Counted from the first letter of the stretch, positions 36,541 to 48,742 are shown. The stretch: 64,000 bases of DNA from Chinchilla lanigera (GCF_000276665.1 NW_004955427.1:1951947-2015946); one strand, 5' to 3'. Numbers and translations are program-made. Notes: generated by a model not told the origin, from the sequence alone.

Positions 36541-36639
36541 AGCTCCATCAGGTTTTGTTACAGCAGTACCCCATCCCAGTTCAGTCTCCTGTTCACTCCT
36601 TCAAGCTGGGGGACAGTGTTAATTAAGACTTGAAAGGAG

Positions 36640-37700
36640 GAACCACTCCAACCTGAGAGGGTGGGTCTTGCGAATGTCATCTTAACCACACCCACTACTT
36701 TAAAACTTGCAGGTTGTGCTCCGTGGATTCATTATATCTGAGCTAAGAAGTGGATGCCGGAACTCTCTGAGGGATAGGCTCCACCAGCCCCACCTGGAAC
36801 ATCTCTTCCTTCACCTGCACTGGAACACTGCTTGCTGTGTTGCCTCAAAGACTGCAACAGAAGATTGCCATGGCCCGCCCCAGTGATGATAAGCCTGATT
36901 ATCCAGATCCTGGCACTCCTGCTATGGGCCATCCCAGTGAAAGCAAAGCCACCCATAAGGACTTTTGATGGACTGGGGGAACACGTTTGTAATTACACAA
37001 TTGTGAGCCCCCAAGTAGACTCAATCCATCTTTGGTGAGCTGAGCTGGCTTCATTGTGTCTCCTGTGTGGCCAGCAAGATGTTTATTCATAATCCCCATA
37101 TGTAAATTTTAGAACCCCCACTGGTGGCAGGACAAGGCCAACCCCAAGACTCACCCTTTCCCCACATGTGAGGTTCAGAAAAAGGCAATTAGGAGGGATA
37201 GCTGTGATGCAGATTTGGTCACATGGGGTTTCTATCTGTGCCCAAGACAATGGGAAGAAGATGTGGTAATGAAAAGGAAGCATATCGCCCCCACTGGGGT
37301 TGTGAGACTATAAGACTGTGGCCAGAAAAGTACAATGGACACTTAGCTCATGTCAGGACTGTTGCTCCAAATCCCTTGACTCATTGCTGGGTCCAGGATG
37401 ACAAATGTATCCAAGTATATAGGGAAAAGAGAACCAAATACCATACCACGTATTCAGAAAGTTTTTGTTTACAGGTTAGGATAACCCTAAAAATAACATT
37501 AACGACCCTGTTTGGGCTGCAGGACTTACTGGGGGAGTTTGTATGCATATACAACAGCTGAGGCCCTGGAAGGACCCAGAGTCCTCCTCCACATAGCTGC
37601 ACTGAGATAACACCTAGAAGACTGGCCACCCCTCTTTCCTCCCTCTCCAAGGTGGCAGAAGACAGCAAAAGCAACAAGAGCAAATGGGGGGAGGGAATCA
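36640..37700 (+). pseudogene. env-like region of the provirus
   Basis: Position after integrase and before a purine-rich tract suggests env. The longest frame (37,223-37,561) has cysteines and polar sequence, but I see no certain surface or transmembrane subunit landmark, and no immunosuppressive or fusion motif is readable. Stops are frequent. Assigned mainly by context. Confidence 0.5.
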
Positions 37701-37995
37701 AGCCTCTTTCCCTCCCTTATATTGTAAGCAGGCTACCCCCACCCAGGGGGCGTGTAGCACTCACATAATCTCTATGTCCTCCTCTTGCACAGGCTCAGGA
37801 TGAATACAGAGTAAGGACCCTGGCTCCCTGCTCTGTCACTTAGTCAACTTTCAAAACTCAAGTTGACACAATGAGCAATATCCTAGAGCCATAAAGGTGT
37901 ATTCTTTTCACCCTAGGATGTAGAACTGCTGAGTCACTTAGTTAAGCTTCCAGACTCCTCAAGTTGACACAGTGTATCAACCATAGCACACTGTC
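37700..37995 (+). other. Possible 3' LTR remnant with an internal repeat
   Basis: Follows the candidate polypurine tract. 'gtcacttagtcaactttc' plus 'aagttgacaca' at ~37,838 is repeated, diverged, at ~37,935 (spacing about 97 bases), as U3 repeats often are. No matching 5' copy was found on the left side of the provirus, so LTR identity is unproven. Confidence 0.35.
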
Positions 37996-38880
37996 CTTAA
38001 CTTTCAGAAATTTAAAAATTTCTTCTTTGATTTCTTCTGTAACCCGTTGGTTGTTTAGTAGTATATTGTTAATTTTCCAGGAGGTTTTGTCTTTTCCAAA
38101 ATTTCTCCTGTCATTCATTTCTATTTTCATTGCACACTGGTTGGATAGTATGTATGGGGTGATTTCAATTCTTTTTATATTTACTTAAGTAGGCTTTGTG
38201 GACTAGTATGTGATATATTTTGGAAAAAATATCATATGCTGATAAAAAAATATACTCTATTGTCTAGGGGTAGAATACTCTATATATATCTATTAAGTCC
38301 ATATGTTCAAGGGTTTGGGTCAGCTCTGAAATTTCTGTGCTGTTTTTTAGGAATTGGGTTTTTTTTTTTGTTTTTGTGGTTTTTCTCTGGTACCGGGAAA
38401 CGAACTCACAACCTTGGGCTTGCCAGGCAGGCGCTTTTGCCACTGAGCTAAATCCCCAGCCCTCTGTGCTGTTTTTTGATTAGATGATCTTCAGAAAAAT
38501 GGAGTGTTGAAATCCCCTTTTTGGCTTATTTGGCCTCTTTATTTTAACTCCTTATTTTGTCCTCAGTATTGGACACTTTGTCTCCACATTGATTTTTTTC
38601 TGGAATGTATAATTTCTACACTTTTAAAAATTTCAGATATTTCTGTTTGGTATAATTTTGAAGAGTCCATATTCTTGTTGAATCTATCATTCAGATTATG
38701 AACTGTTTTGGTTAGTTTGTCAAATTTTTCACTTGTTACCCTGAAACTCATCATAGGTATATGGAATATAATTACTGTAAACTTTTGGGTCATTCATTTC
38801 CTCTGAACTCATTTATTTTTTTATCCCTCCTAAAACTTTTCATAGATTTCTGCTATTATTGCTTTCTTTTTCATCTGTAA
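37996..38880 (-). mobile_element. LINE-1 fragment (early ORF2)
   Basis: 'ttgatttcttctgtaacccg' and 'ggtgatttcaattctttt' match the endonuclease region of the L1s at 14,590 and 18,040. Diverged; no open frame. An ID SINE is inserted at 38,349-38,462. Confidence 0.78.
38349..38462 (-). repeat. ID-type SINE
   Basis: 'ggtttttctctggtaccggg', 'cttgccaggcaggcgctttt', 'gccactgagctaaatccc', 'cagcc'. Exact 15-bp duplication 'tctgtgctgtttttt' at 38,334-38,348 and 38,463-38,477. Confidence 0.95.
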
Positions 38881-38996
38881 CCCCTTGCTCTATCTTGGCA
38901 GGGTGGGGGCACTTAGAAGATCTTTTATTTCCTTGTTTTCCCATTCTCCTACTTGTATGTATATTTATTTCCCACTCTCCTATTTGTATCTATATT

Positions 38997-39001
<5 letters not shown>

Positions 39002-39039
<38 letters not shown>

Positions 39040-39070
39040 ATCTATATATCTATGTATCTATCTATCTATT
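39002..39070. repeat. (TATC)n microsatellite
   Basis: About nine uninterrupted TATC units followed by imperfect ones, preceded by a ~30-base duplicated unit ('ctcctatttgtatctatatt' type, 38,942-38,999). Likely polymorphic. Confidence 0.95.
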
Positions 39071-39393
39071 TCTTTTTAAAGTTATATGTGTCCCTTATTT
39101 TTTCTCATCCCTTTTTGGGGAGACATGCAGAGAGTAAGTGGTTATATGGAGATTTTTAATAGAGTGTTCATTCATGAATAATTTTCACCTTTGTATGTTC
39201 AGTTCCGGTACTTACTCCTTCTTTGATTTACTTCAGTTGGTTTTGACTCTGTACCTATGTTTTCCCACAAGAGTTGGTTCAATTTATAACATCACCCATA
39301 GACTCAATTTTACAACATTTCTACATGATACTTCTTGCAGTTCCTCTTTCACTCTTTGCCTGCTCTCTAGATGGGATAGGGAATCTAGACACC

Positions 39394-39754
39394 TGCTATG
39401 GCTTGTGCCTGGATGTCACCCCAAAGCCTCATGCAGTCGTGGAGAGAGCTTCTAGAGTTTATGATTGATCCATGGTCCAATGCTGGGGTTGTAGATGTGA
39501 GTGCTACACCCAGCCTGGGATTGGTAGTTTGCATACAGTGTAAGGGAGGAAAAGAGGCTGCTTGCTACTACTCCTCCCTTTTTGCTCTTGCTGCTTTTGC
39601 TGTCTTCCACCACTATGAACTGCTGCCCTCTGCCTTGGAGCCAGCAGAGTGTGGACTGAGATCACCACAACCTGTGAGCTAAATAAACCTTCCCTTCCTT
39701 AATTTTGGGCACTGGATATTTTGTCTCAGAAATGAGAGAAAAGTAACCAAGACA
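39394..39754 (+). mobile_element. MaLR-type solo LTR (361 bp)
   Basis: Starts 'tgctatggcttgtgcctgg', has 'cctcatgcagtcgtgg', 'ccttggagccagcagag', 'gagctaaataaacc' (AATAAA) and ends 'aaaagtaaccaagaca'. TG...CA ends are intact and an exact 5-bp duplication 'acacc' lies at 39,389-39,393 and 39,755-39,759. Confidence 0.93.
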
Positions 39755-39759
39755 ACACC

Positions 39760-40984
39760 TATTAAATCAGAGGCAATGAAAGCATAAATATCCTAGAGTA
39801 ACCACTTAATATACACATGAAACCATAAAAGAACATAACCCAACATTACTCGATAATTCCAGAAACATATAAAAACATAAACCAATAAAATCTCTGATGG
39901 AAACACAGATTACGTAGAGCCATTGCATATGTGATTCCCAAGTAGCTTCTTTGCCGTGTAGTCTGAGTGTTCACACCCCAATTACTGCTATAATCCTTCC
40001 ACCACAAAATGGAGTTAAATCAGACTCAGGACGTCTTTCTGCCAAGTTGCAGCCTTTTTTGGAGTTTGACCCAGCCAACGTTTTTGAATTAGGAACTGCT
40101 GTCTCTCTCCCTGGGTGTGATGGTGAATTTGGCAGACAGTGTCACTGACCTTAAATTGTCCACTGAGGCAGGATTATTCCTATGCAATCCATTCAGCTAA
40201 AGCAGGAGCAGTAGTGTCTATCAGGTTTACCCTAAGCCTGTGTTTTGGGTCTCCTTTTAGCAGTGAGAATACAGTGCAAATGTGAGCCTCCAATGATGGG
40301 TAATTCAGGTGGAATATGGTGCTTGACCATAGTTCTTGGGTCTGTGACTATCAGTCCCCGCCTTTCAGCAGGACTCACACCAATATGCTCTCCAACTACT
40401 GGTAGTCTGTAGTGACTATCTCTTCCACAGCAACTCTGGGACCTTGATAGTATGTAGCTGCCAGGGGCTGCTCTGGGATTGAAGGTCAAACTCCAAACAC
40501 TTTCTCGTAGTGTCCTCCAAGCCTACACCTGCACTGTGGAGCTATGTCCTGGGATGTTTGCAATGCGGAGACTCACCATCCGTTACCACTGGAAGGCTAC
40601 TCAGCAACTCATGTTCTTTCCATTGTCTCCAACTCCAGACTTCATACAACTTGTCCGGGAGAAGCTGAGCTGTTGGAACTCACTGCTCCACCATGTTGTC
40701 TTCTTTCCTCTGTTCCTTGTGGATGTTCTCTGATGTGGCTCTTCCTCTGTTCAGTCATGTTGGATCTTCCAGATTATTCCTTCTCAGTGGATCTTTCCTC
40801 ACCTTCTTGATGTGACTCTTCCTCTAGTAAGTTGTGTTGAATCTCCTATTCCAGGCTTTGAACCAAGTCATGGAATCCACAGTTGTGTATTTGGTCAAGA
40901 ATCAGCCTGGAGGTCCAAGCATTCAACTGAGATCCTGGGTCCAAGCGTTCTTCGGGGCTATGTGTCCTTGTTTTCTCTGTGTGT
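39760..40984. other. Sequence without a recognised gene
   Basis: Mixed composition. The first 150 bases are A-rich. The part at 40,000-40,850 is GC-richer with repeated short phrases ('tgtgactcttcctctag', 'tgtggctcttcctctgttc') around 40,735-40,830 and could be an L1 5'UTR on the minus strand, as L1 coding sequence follows at 40,985, but homology to the other 5'UTRs here was not seen. Confidence 0.4.
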
Positions 40985-41290
40985 CCTTATCTAGTTTTGG
41001 TATCAGGCTTATGTCAGCCTTTTACAATGAATTTGGAAGCACTACTTTTCTTACTATTTCATAGAATAGCTTGAGAAGCATTGAAGTTAACTGTTCTTTA
41101 AAGGTTTGGTAAAATTCTGCTTTTATCACATCTGGTCCTGGGGTTTTCTTTACTGGGAAAATGTTTATTACTGTATCAATATCATTGCTTGTATTTACTT
41201 TGGTTTTTTTTTTGGTATCATCTTGGTTCAGTCCTGGTATGTCATATGTGTCCAGAAATTTATCCACTTTTCTATATTCTCATTTTTTTT
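40985..41290 (-). mobile_element. Old LINE-1 ORF2 fragment
   Basis: The minus frame 41,267-41,022 reads the linker and early RT ('KKTPGPDVIKAEFYQTF'), diverged from the younger copies. Ends where a younger L1 3' end begins. Confidence 0.8.
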
Positions 41291-42150
41291 TATTTTTAAA
41301 GTGAAAAAATAAAATAAGAACAAAGACAAAAACAAAACAATATAAAACAATAAAAATGATACAAAATTTCAAAACAAGATGATAGGAAATTAACAAAGGT
41401 TGTTGTACTATGTATTGTTATCTTCAGTGAAGCCGCTGAGATTACCAGATGTAAGAATGCAAGGTTGATCAAACAATTAAAGGGAATAAAAATAATTTAA
41501 AAAATAGAAATGATACAGAGCTTCACTAAACAGTAGAAGTTCAACAACAGTTGTTCTATTGCATATTGTTGTCTTCAAATTACCTGTCTTCAAATTGTTC
41601 AGGTTACCAGATACAAGCATATAAATTGGTCAAAAATTTTAAGCATTAACTCAAGGTTTTTATAAATGGGTGCAACTAGAGACCATGCTCATTAATGAAA
41701 TAAATCAGATATGTATGGGTAAACATCATATTGTCTCCCTAGTGTAAGAACCTGAAAAAATAAATAAAAGCCAAAAGGTACAATAGATATTGTAAAAGTG
41801 AAAGAAATTGCTCAAAGGAAAGGAAAAACTGGGATGAGAGAAAGGAGAAAAGAAAGAAGAAAAGGAAAATATGCTTAAAATATTTTCTGGAAAAATACCC
41901 AGAAGAGGAATAGCTGGGTTAAATGGAACCTCTAATCCTAGTTTTGTGAGAAGTCTCCAGACTGATTTCCACAGTGGTTTCACCAGTCTACATGACCACC
42001 AACTGTGGAGAAGTGTTCCTTTTCCCCCACAGCCCTTCCAGCATTTGTTATTGAGTGATTTCTTGATGACAGCCATTCTCTCCAAGGTGAGATGGAATGT
42101 CAGTGTTTTAATCTGCATTTCTTGAATGACCAGTGATGTTGAACATTTTA
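41291..42150 (-). mobile_element. Younger LINE-1 3' end with an internal inverted block
   Basis: 41,291-41,640 is 3'UTR and 41,876-42,150 is ORF2 C-terminal region, both minus. Between them, 41,651-41,875 is the adjoining 3'UTR and ORF2-end segment in the opposite orientation: the T-rich 'tccttttcttctttctttt' tract read on plus at 27,100 reads on minus here. About 190 bp of the expected sequence after it is missing. Confidence 0.82.
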
Positions 42151-43723
42151 AAATTGATGGATGCCACACATCTGGGCATTTTTTATTCCAAGCAAATGTA
42201 CAACGAAGTGTACTGCCTGAAGTTCTGTCTACTGTGAAGATATTCTTTCACCACTATTGTTCAGGGATGTTCTGGAAAAGGGTATAGTTTCCAGCCATCC
42301 ACTTTCAAGTAATACCTACATAACATGTAAAAATACCTGTAAATCAGCATCTAGTTTTCTCTTCCTTTGTCAACTGATCATAGTGTATAACACATGAGCT
42401 TGTAAGTGGATGCTTGGTGATAGAAGACAGTATAGTAGGAGAAGAAATCATGGCCATGTGGGTCTCTTATTCATTTAACTTAATTGTACCCTCAGGACCT
42501 GCATGCACCTCATATGTTCCACTTCTCTGTGATGATGGGCTGCCACAGAGCATATCCACCTGTACAACTCAATGAGTCCTACAGCACCTAGTGCCTGGTG
42601 ATCAGCTCAGGTTGTATGGTAACATGGCATCAAATGGTCAGTCATTCCATTCACTCCAATCCAGTGGTAAGTCTCACGGTTTTTAGGGTCCTTTCTTTAA
42701 ATAGAGGGATAAGGAGATTTAGAGAGGAAGACATATAGTGAACTCAAGAGCAGAATACAGATGCTCAAAAAATGAGGCACTACGTAGTGGGGAACTGGGG
42801 ATCTATGATATGTTCTGGGAGGTGGAAATCTGTGGAACTGGATAATCTAACCTGTTAGTCTCAGTGAAGAGGGTGGGAGAGGATGGCCCACCTTTAGTGA
42901 GCTTTCCTGTGGGAAACACCATAAGGGCAGTCAATTCATGGGTGAAAGAGCACCATTTGCAAGCGAAAGGGATTGGATAAACCCACTTGTAGCTGAAAGG
43001 GAGGTACCCTGGTTTGCTGTTCTGGGAGAAGAAAAAAGTGAACAAACAGGGCTTATGTCTGAAGCTGCAGTTTTTCTTTAAAATACAATTTTAAAGTTTT
43101 TGTTTTCCTTATGTCCTTTCTACCTATCTTTAATTCTTCTATACAACATCATTCTCTGCCTCCCCCTGAGACTTCAGTCCCTTATTTTTAATGGGTTCCA
43201 GAATGACAATCCTGGCTTCAGTAACTGCTTAAGGCTGAGGAGAGGCTTTGATCCTGCCTAGCCAGGTACTAAAAGTCTCCTCTTGACTGATCTAAAGGAG
43301 ACATAGAGGTTCTGTCTTTTGAAGAACCATCATCTTTCAGTAGTCTGAAAAAGAGGGCAAGGACATATGAGACATTAGCCCATAAAAACAATGAATCATT
43401 CAACAGACAAGAATTACAATGCCTAGTATTCTAGCCAGAAAATGATGACTTTTTCCTACCGGCTTGTTCTGGGGAATCAGGATCCCAGGCAGTCACTAAG
43501 GCTTATGGCAGTCTGACAAAGGATCTGTTTGTACAGGATCCAAGCTTTCCAAAATAGGCATACTTTCTTCCTCTTTCCATTTTGTATTTCACCAAGGCTA
43601 TAAGCCTACTGATTGGTGTCGCTCTCACTCACAGTGGGTCTTTTTCACTCAGTTTGGTCGGGTGTCTGTCAGTCATCCCCAGATGCACTCAGAACTGTGC
43701 ATTACCAATTTGCTAAGCACTTT
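42151..43723. other. Single-copy sequence without a recognised gene
   Basis: No repeat family or convincing exon recognised over 1.57 kb. Open frames are short and without domains. Confidence 0.5.
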
Positions 43724-43867
43724 TGTTTTTGAGACAGGGTCTTGCTATGGAGTCCAGGATGGCCTGGAACTCGCTGTATAGCGTAGGTTAACCTCAAACT
43801 CATGGCAATCATCCTGACTCAACCTCTTCTGTGCTGGGATTGTAGGTGTGCACCATCATGGCTGACT
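43724..43867 (-). repeat. B1-type SINE (diverged)
   Basis: 'gagacagggtcttgctatgg', 'ggcctggaactcgctgtata', 'gtgctgggattgtaggtgtg', 'caccatcatggctgac': reverse complement of B1, older than the other copies. Confidence 0.88.
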
Positions 43868-45479
43868 TTTAGGAATTTCTTAATCCATTCAAGTTGCCGT
43901 ACAATTATTAATGGTCACACAGAACAAACATGTTTTCATCAGATTGGCTGGTGCTGAGTTCCTTGATCCTCTTTCCCACTCTGCCTGTGGACATATGGAG
44001 TATTTTTCAATTTACTAATCACTTGGCTGTTGGAAAACAATCAGTTTTTAAAAATATTTTTCAATTAGTAGGAAAGCTTTCACTTAAAATGACAAGATAT
44101 CACTTGAATAATTTAATTTAAATTCTATTGTTTCAGAGATGGGGTTGAGATTAAAGGATGAATCCTTGGGGCAATTGGAATCCAGGTTGTACTTTAAAGG
44201 AAGAGATTGGAAATCACTTGGGAAACTAGGTAGGAATGTCTCCATCATTGATGTTAGACTACTGTGCTCCCATTCCCAATGTTGACCAGTGTGAATTTGG
44301 TACTTAGAATGGAGATTTAGAGTGGATACTGGTCAGTATCCTTATGGTCACCATGGCAGCCTTCATGACCAGAAAGATTCACTTATAGCATATAATGACA
44401 ACAAGAACAAGGAGATAGTCTGTGGTGTATGTTTATCACTATTTTCTCTGAAGTCAGTACAAATTGGACGTTTTCATTTTTCTATGTTGTCCAGTGAGAA
44501 AGGTATTGCTAGGTAGGAGATAAAAATATGTGCCTGTGAGAATGTTCTGAATTACCTGATGAACTGAGAATTGCCTTCTGTACTTCTGGGTACATTTAGC
44601 ACCATCAGGCAAATAAGGAAGACTTACCAAGGAAAGGTTATGCTTTCTGGAGAGGAATGTATGGAAACTTGGTAAAGCCAATCTGATGTTTTTAGTAGTG
44701 AGTGTTGCTAGGTTTCCCTTTGGACTCTCATTTGCTTTTTATTTATTTATGTTTTGTGGTCATAATAAATAAGAGAGTGTGGAGTGTGTAGATAAAACTG
44801 CTTTGTGCTCTGCTAAATGTCTGTGTTATGACTGGTTCTCAGATAGGCATTGTGTTTTCTACAAGAAGAGACTTAGGATGTGAATGTGAAGTCATGGGAG
44901 ACAAAGTCAAGAGCATTTTATTTTACCTCATTCATGTTTACATGTTTCCACTTTTGTCTCCTTGTATTTTCAAACCGTTTCCCCCACAAGCCTGTGAGTG
45001 CTACCCTGCTAACAACTTTCTGTCCTGTTCCTTATTGACACAACATTCTGAGGAGCTCTGATAAATGGATTATTTCTTCTCTTTGTTTCTCTGAATATTA
45101 TACTTGGTTTGGAAATAGAATTTGTGTACCACCGTATGGATCTTTATTCAGTTTTCCTAGATTAAGAGAGTGCAATACTTTTTCATCAAGTTCTGAAAGA
45201 TATAGCTATGTTAGGAATGGAAAAAGTACAACTGAAAGCATATTTTGATTTTGAGGTTTACTGATCCGGGCATGAAATGATACTTTGGCAAAGTAAGTAT
45301 TGAGAGAGACATCTATTCTTACTGTAAAATAGCTCTGCCCTACATTTTATGATGAATAACACTGACTCTTCCAATTAGACTACTTAAACATTGAATTTTC
45401 TTTCCCATGCCTTATAAATCACTGACGATGCTGAATCATGGGGTGTAGTTCCAGGTTTGGGGATGGGATGTCATTAATA
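43868..45479. other. Single-copy sequence without a recognised gene
   Basis: AT-rich, no repeat family recognised, no frame with a domain. Confidence 0.5.
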
Positions 45480-46400
45480 ATGAACTTGGGAAAAATGTTC
45501 AGCATCTCTGGTAATTAGAGAAATGCAAAGTAAAAGAACACCAAGATTCCATCTAATACCAGAGAGAATGGCCATCATTAGCAAATAAAAAAATAACAAA
45601 TGCTGGCAAGGCTGTGGTAAAAAACGAACCCTCATATATTGTTGGTAAGAATATAAACTAGTACAATAATTTGGAAGTCAGCATGGAGATTTCTCAAAGA
45701 ACTAAAATTAGAAATTCCATATGACCCAGTTGTTTCTCTTCTAGATATCTTTCCCAAAGAGCTTAAGACATCATACTACAGTGATAAATACATACCAATG
45801 TTGATAACAGCCCAGTTCATAATAGCTAAATCCTTAAAGCAGCCTATACACCTATCAACAAACAGTTGGATAAAGAAAGTGTGGTATCTATACACAATGG
45901 AATGCTACGCTGATATAAAGAAGGACATATTTGACATTTGTAGGAAAATGGATGCACTTGGAAAATATAATTTTAAGTGAAATTAACCAGACACATCAGC
46001 TGAAAAACGATATGGTATTCTCAGTGAGTGAGGCAAAGGACAAATAAAGAGAATAATAAAGAATGGAAAGAAGGAGACCGGGGATGGATCTTTTGAAATG
46101 GGAATGGGACCAAGAACTCAAGGATGAGGGGTGAGAGGAAGAGAAGGGGAAATAAGTAGAATACAGATTTGTTAAGTACAACAGCCTGACAACCTCAGTG
46201 AATATGAAAACTATACCCACAGGCATGAGCTAAGATTAATGATAGCAATATGAATGAAAATGGGAAAGGGAATTAGAGGAGGAGGGAGGGAGAAGTGAAG
46301 GAAGCGGATCAAAAGATAAACAAGTTGTATTATGTTTGTGTACGCACTCCCCAAGATGATTGTACACTATATGCGCTATAAACATGCATTAATATAGAAA
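45480..46400 (+). mobile_element. Old LINE-1 3' end
   Basis: ORF2 C-terminal region: 'ccatctaataccagagagaa', 'acaaatgctggcaaggctgt', and the open stretch 45,798-45,980 ('WIKKVWYLYTMECYADIKKD'), then a purine-rich 3'UTR. 5'-truncated, diverged. Confidence 0.85.
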
Positions 46401-48180
46401 CCTGAGCAATGAATTTTTAGGAAGAACTAAAGGGTGCTATCCTTCCTTCAGTTTGGCATAGCCTGACTTGGCTTTCAATATTTTAGTTACTAAATGACTG
46501 CTAGAAATGTCCTGTCTTCCACTGTTCCAAAGTAGTGTATTATATCCTTCAGTGTTTCAAGAAATATCGGAGCAAACAGTCTGATATTCTTTTTTACAGC
46601 GGATACGCTTGAGAAGCAACTAGCTGAGGTCATTCTGAGATCATGGCAAATGAAAGACAAGAATAAAAATAAGTGGCTCTTGTGGTCTTCTCAGTTCAGG
46701 CGAGGAGGTCTGGAGCAGGCTAGCTTACATGCGCGGAGCAACTTTTGTAAACAGGCCGCGACGCTGGTGATCGGAGAAAGCAGTTCTGTGCTATGCTTTC
46801 AGAGAATTTCGTGCTTTAAGCGAGCTTCTCTGGTAATCTCCACTTTGAGATTGCTTGCACCTCTAACGCACCCATCATTATTAACAATTTGAGACCGTTT
46901 CCACGATGCCAGTTATCGGAGCCTCCTATAGTGGGTCCCCAATCTACTGCGAAGTGTAATGGCACATGGGGCGGCAGGAGAGAAAGAGGCAAAATTCAGG
47001 GGCAGGCAGGGGTCTGGGATGACCAGCTCTTCTGAGGAAACAAAGCCCACAAAGCACCCAGAACCTGGGTATTTATTCTTTACATCTGAGGCAAGGAGAA
47101 TGAGTGAAGAAGGGCTGGGTGTTTCCGGGACAGTAATGGCGACTGCAGCGGGCTAGGAAGGAAAACAAAGCGTTCTTGCAAGAACAGCGGTGACAGACAG
47201 GGTGACAATGAGGAAACTGTGGTTTCCCCAGGTGCCTTATTCTCTTCAGCAGGTCTTATTTTGTCCGGTGAGCATCACAGCAGTCACTACCCCTAGGGCT
47301 GCCAGCTGTGACCAAGAAGAGTCGGGAGTTTCCCCGTTCCAATCTGGCTTAAGGGCAGAACAAGGACAAGCTTTAGACATCTCCTAGACTCACTTTATAA
47401 TTCATGGCCCCAGCAATGAACCACATTTGGAAAATTTGTCAGAGAAATTGTTTACTTTATTAGATAAGTGGATTTTTACTGAAGTGGTGGTGGACAAGGT
47501 GGTGGTACTAGAGCCTGGGTAGATCCACGGAGCACCCTAACAGTATAAGGACAACAGATAAATGTTTCAGGTTGCACACCTCAGCTGAGCTGCACGTACA
47601 AAGATTAAGAAAACACGAGAATGCATTCTCATAGAATTGCTGCTGGCTTCACCTTTTTGACCTGCCTGCCAGTGAGACTATTTCTTGGTCTCAATAAGAC
47701 CTACCATGGTGAGTGAAGTTAGTAGTGAAGTTAGTAGGAATGTGAGGGTGTACCATTTGATTACCAAATAAAAAAGAGAAGTCAATCAAGAATAGTTGGA
47801 AAATGAATTCTTTTCAATGAACAAGTATTAACATGAATCACTCTTAACTGCAGGTCCGAAATTAGTATGTAAGTTGTCCTAGAGGGGAAAGAGACTTTAA
47901 AAAAATTCTATTAAAGAATACTGAACATCAAATCAGTTAAGGGAATGGGCCTCCGTTTCATCCGTGTCCACCTTCACATGGTGAATCAAGAACAGTTTAA
48001 TCAACTGGACCTTGACTCTATTTTCTCACTTTTGTTGCAGGAAGGACTGAGAAGCACAGAGGCAGGAGGAGCTACACGATTTGTGAGGTCCAGAGCAATA
48101 CGATTCTCCTACCAGGGTTCTAAAGTCTGTGAGATAAGCTTGACCTCCTCTCTCTGCTTCCTATCTACATTTCCTCTTTA
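46401..48180. other. Single-copy interval with a CpG-enriched block
   Basis: No repeats recognised. 46,600-47,160 has noticeably more CpG than its surroundings ('gcgcggagc', 'ggccgcgacgc', 'ttcgtgctttaagcgagc'). An acceptor-like 'gatattcttttttacag' ends at 46,599 and the frame from 46,602 is open for 97 codons to 46,892. It could be a regulatory element, an exon or neither. Confidence 0.4.
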
Positions 48181-48470
48181 AGTTGGGAGCTTGAACAGTG
48201 GGAACCCGATCAGACTGGTACGTCAGCAAGCATTACTTCCAGAGTTTATTCCATGGGCAAGGTTTTTGAAGGTTGGGTGGAGGTGGAAGGCGTTGGCTTC
48301 CCAGAGAGAAACGTGTGAGTGGGTGGGAGAAGAGCAGTTCTTCCACCGAGGCAGATTCTGGGTAAGCAGGCTGCTCGAGCAGTAAGCAGCTCCTTCCAGG
48401 AGTCTCAGGTGCTTAGTGGCACATCTCCAGCACTCAGAGCATGGGTGAATTGAAGGCAGATACAGCTGGG
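48181..48470 (+). other. Candidate alternative first exon (ATG at 48,441)
   Basis: 'gagcATGggtgaattg' has A at -3 and G at +4, a good initiation context. Ten codons (MGELKADTAG) run in phase 0 to 'acagctggg|gtaagt', a consensus donor at 48,471. Upstream, 'ggtacgtcagc' (~48,218) contains TGACGTA on the other strand, close to a CRE. No TATA box is evident. Pieces are seen directly; that they make a promoter and first exon is inference, and I do not know a protein with this N-terminus. Confidence 0.35.
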
Positions 48471-48506
48471 GTAAGTTTTAACCCTGTACCATGTTTTCCT
48501 ACTGGT

Positions 48507-48531
48507 GTTGTGTGTGTGTGTGTGTGTGTGT
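48507..48531. repeat. (TG)n microsatellite
   Basis: About eleven TG repeats just downstream of the candidate first exon. Confidence 0.95.
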
Positions 48532-48650
48532 TTATATGTGCAAAACTGAGTGTAAGATGATGTCTAATTTCACCTTTTCTTTCTTTTGTGCTAATGGAGC
48601 TCAAACCAAAGGGTCCTATGACACTGAACTTTATCCTCTTCCCTTTTAAT

Positions 48651-48742
48651 TTTGAGACAGGGTCTTGCTAAGTTGCTCAGGGTGGTCTTACTGGCAATCC
48701 TACGGCCTCAGCCTCCCACTTAGGGTAATTGTAGGCTCACCT
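48651..48742 (-). repeat. Partial B1-like SINE
   Basis: 'ttttgagacagggtcttgct' then 'ctcagcctcccacttagggt' give the two halves of a reverse B1 with the middle shortened. Diverged. Confidence 0.7.

Larger units (their letters stand above)
31612..37995 (+). mobile_element. Degenerate gammaretrovirus-like endogenous provirus
   Basis: In order on the plus strand: gag capsid, a nucleocapsid zinc-knuckle remnant, protease, reverse transcriptase, RNase H, integrase and an env-like region. The order and the motifs are those of class I (gamma) ERVs. Every gene has stops, frameshifts or deletions, and an L1 3' end interrupts RT. A purine run 'aaatggggggaggga' near 37,685 could be the polypurine tract, but flanking LTRs were not recognised, so the outer limits are approximate. 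It is a dead genomic fossil; no intact product. Confidence 0.85.

Noticed and set aside
39002..39070. CRISPR-like array
   Set aside because: Plain (TATC)n microsatellite with no spacers in a mammalian genome.
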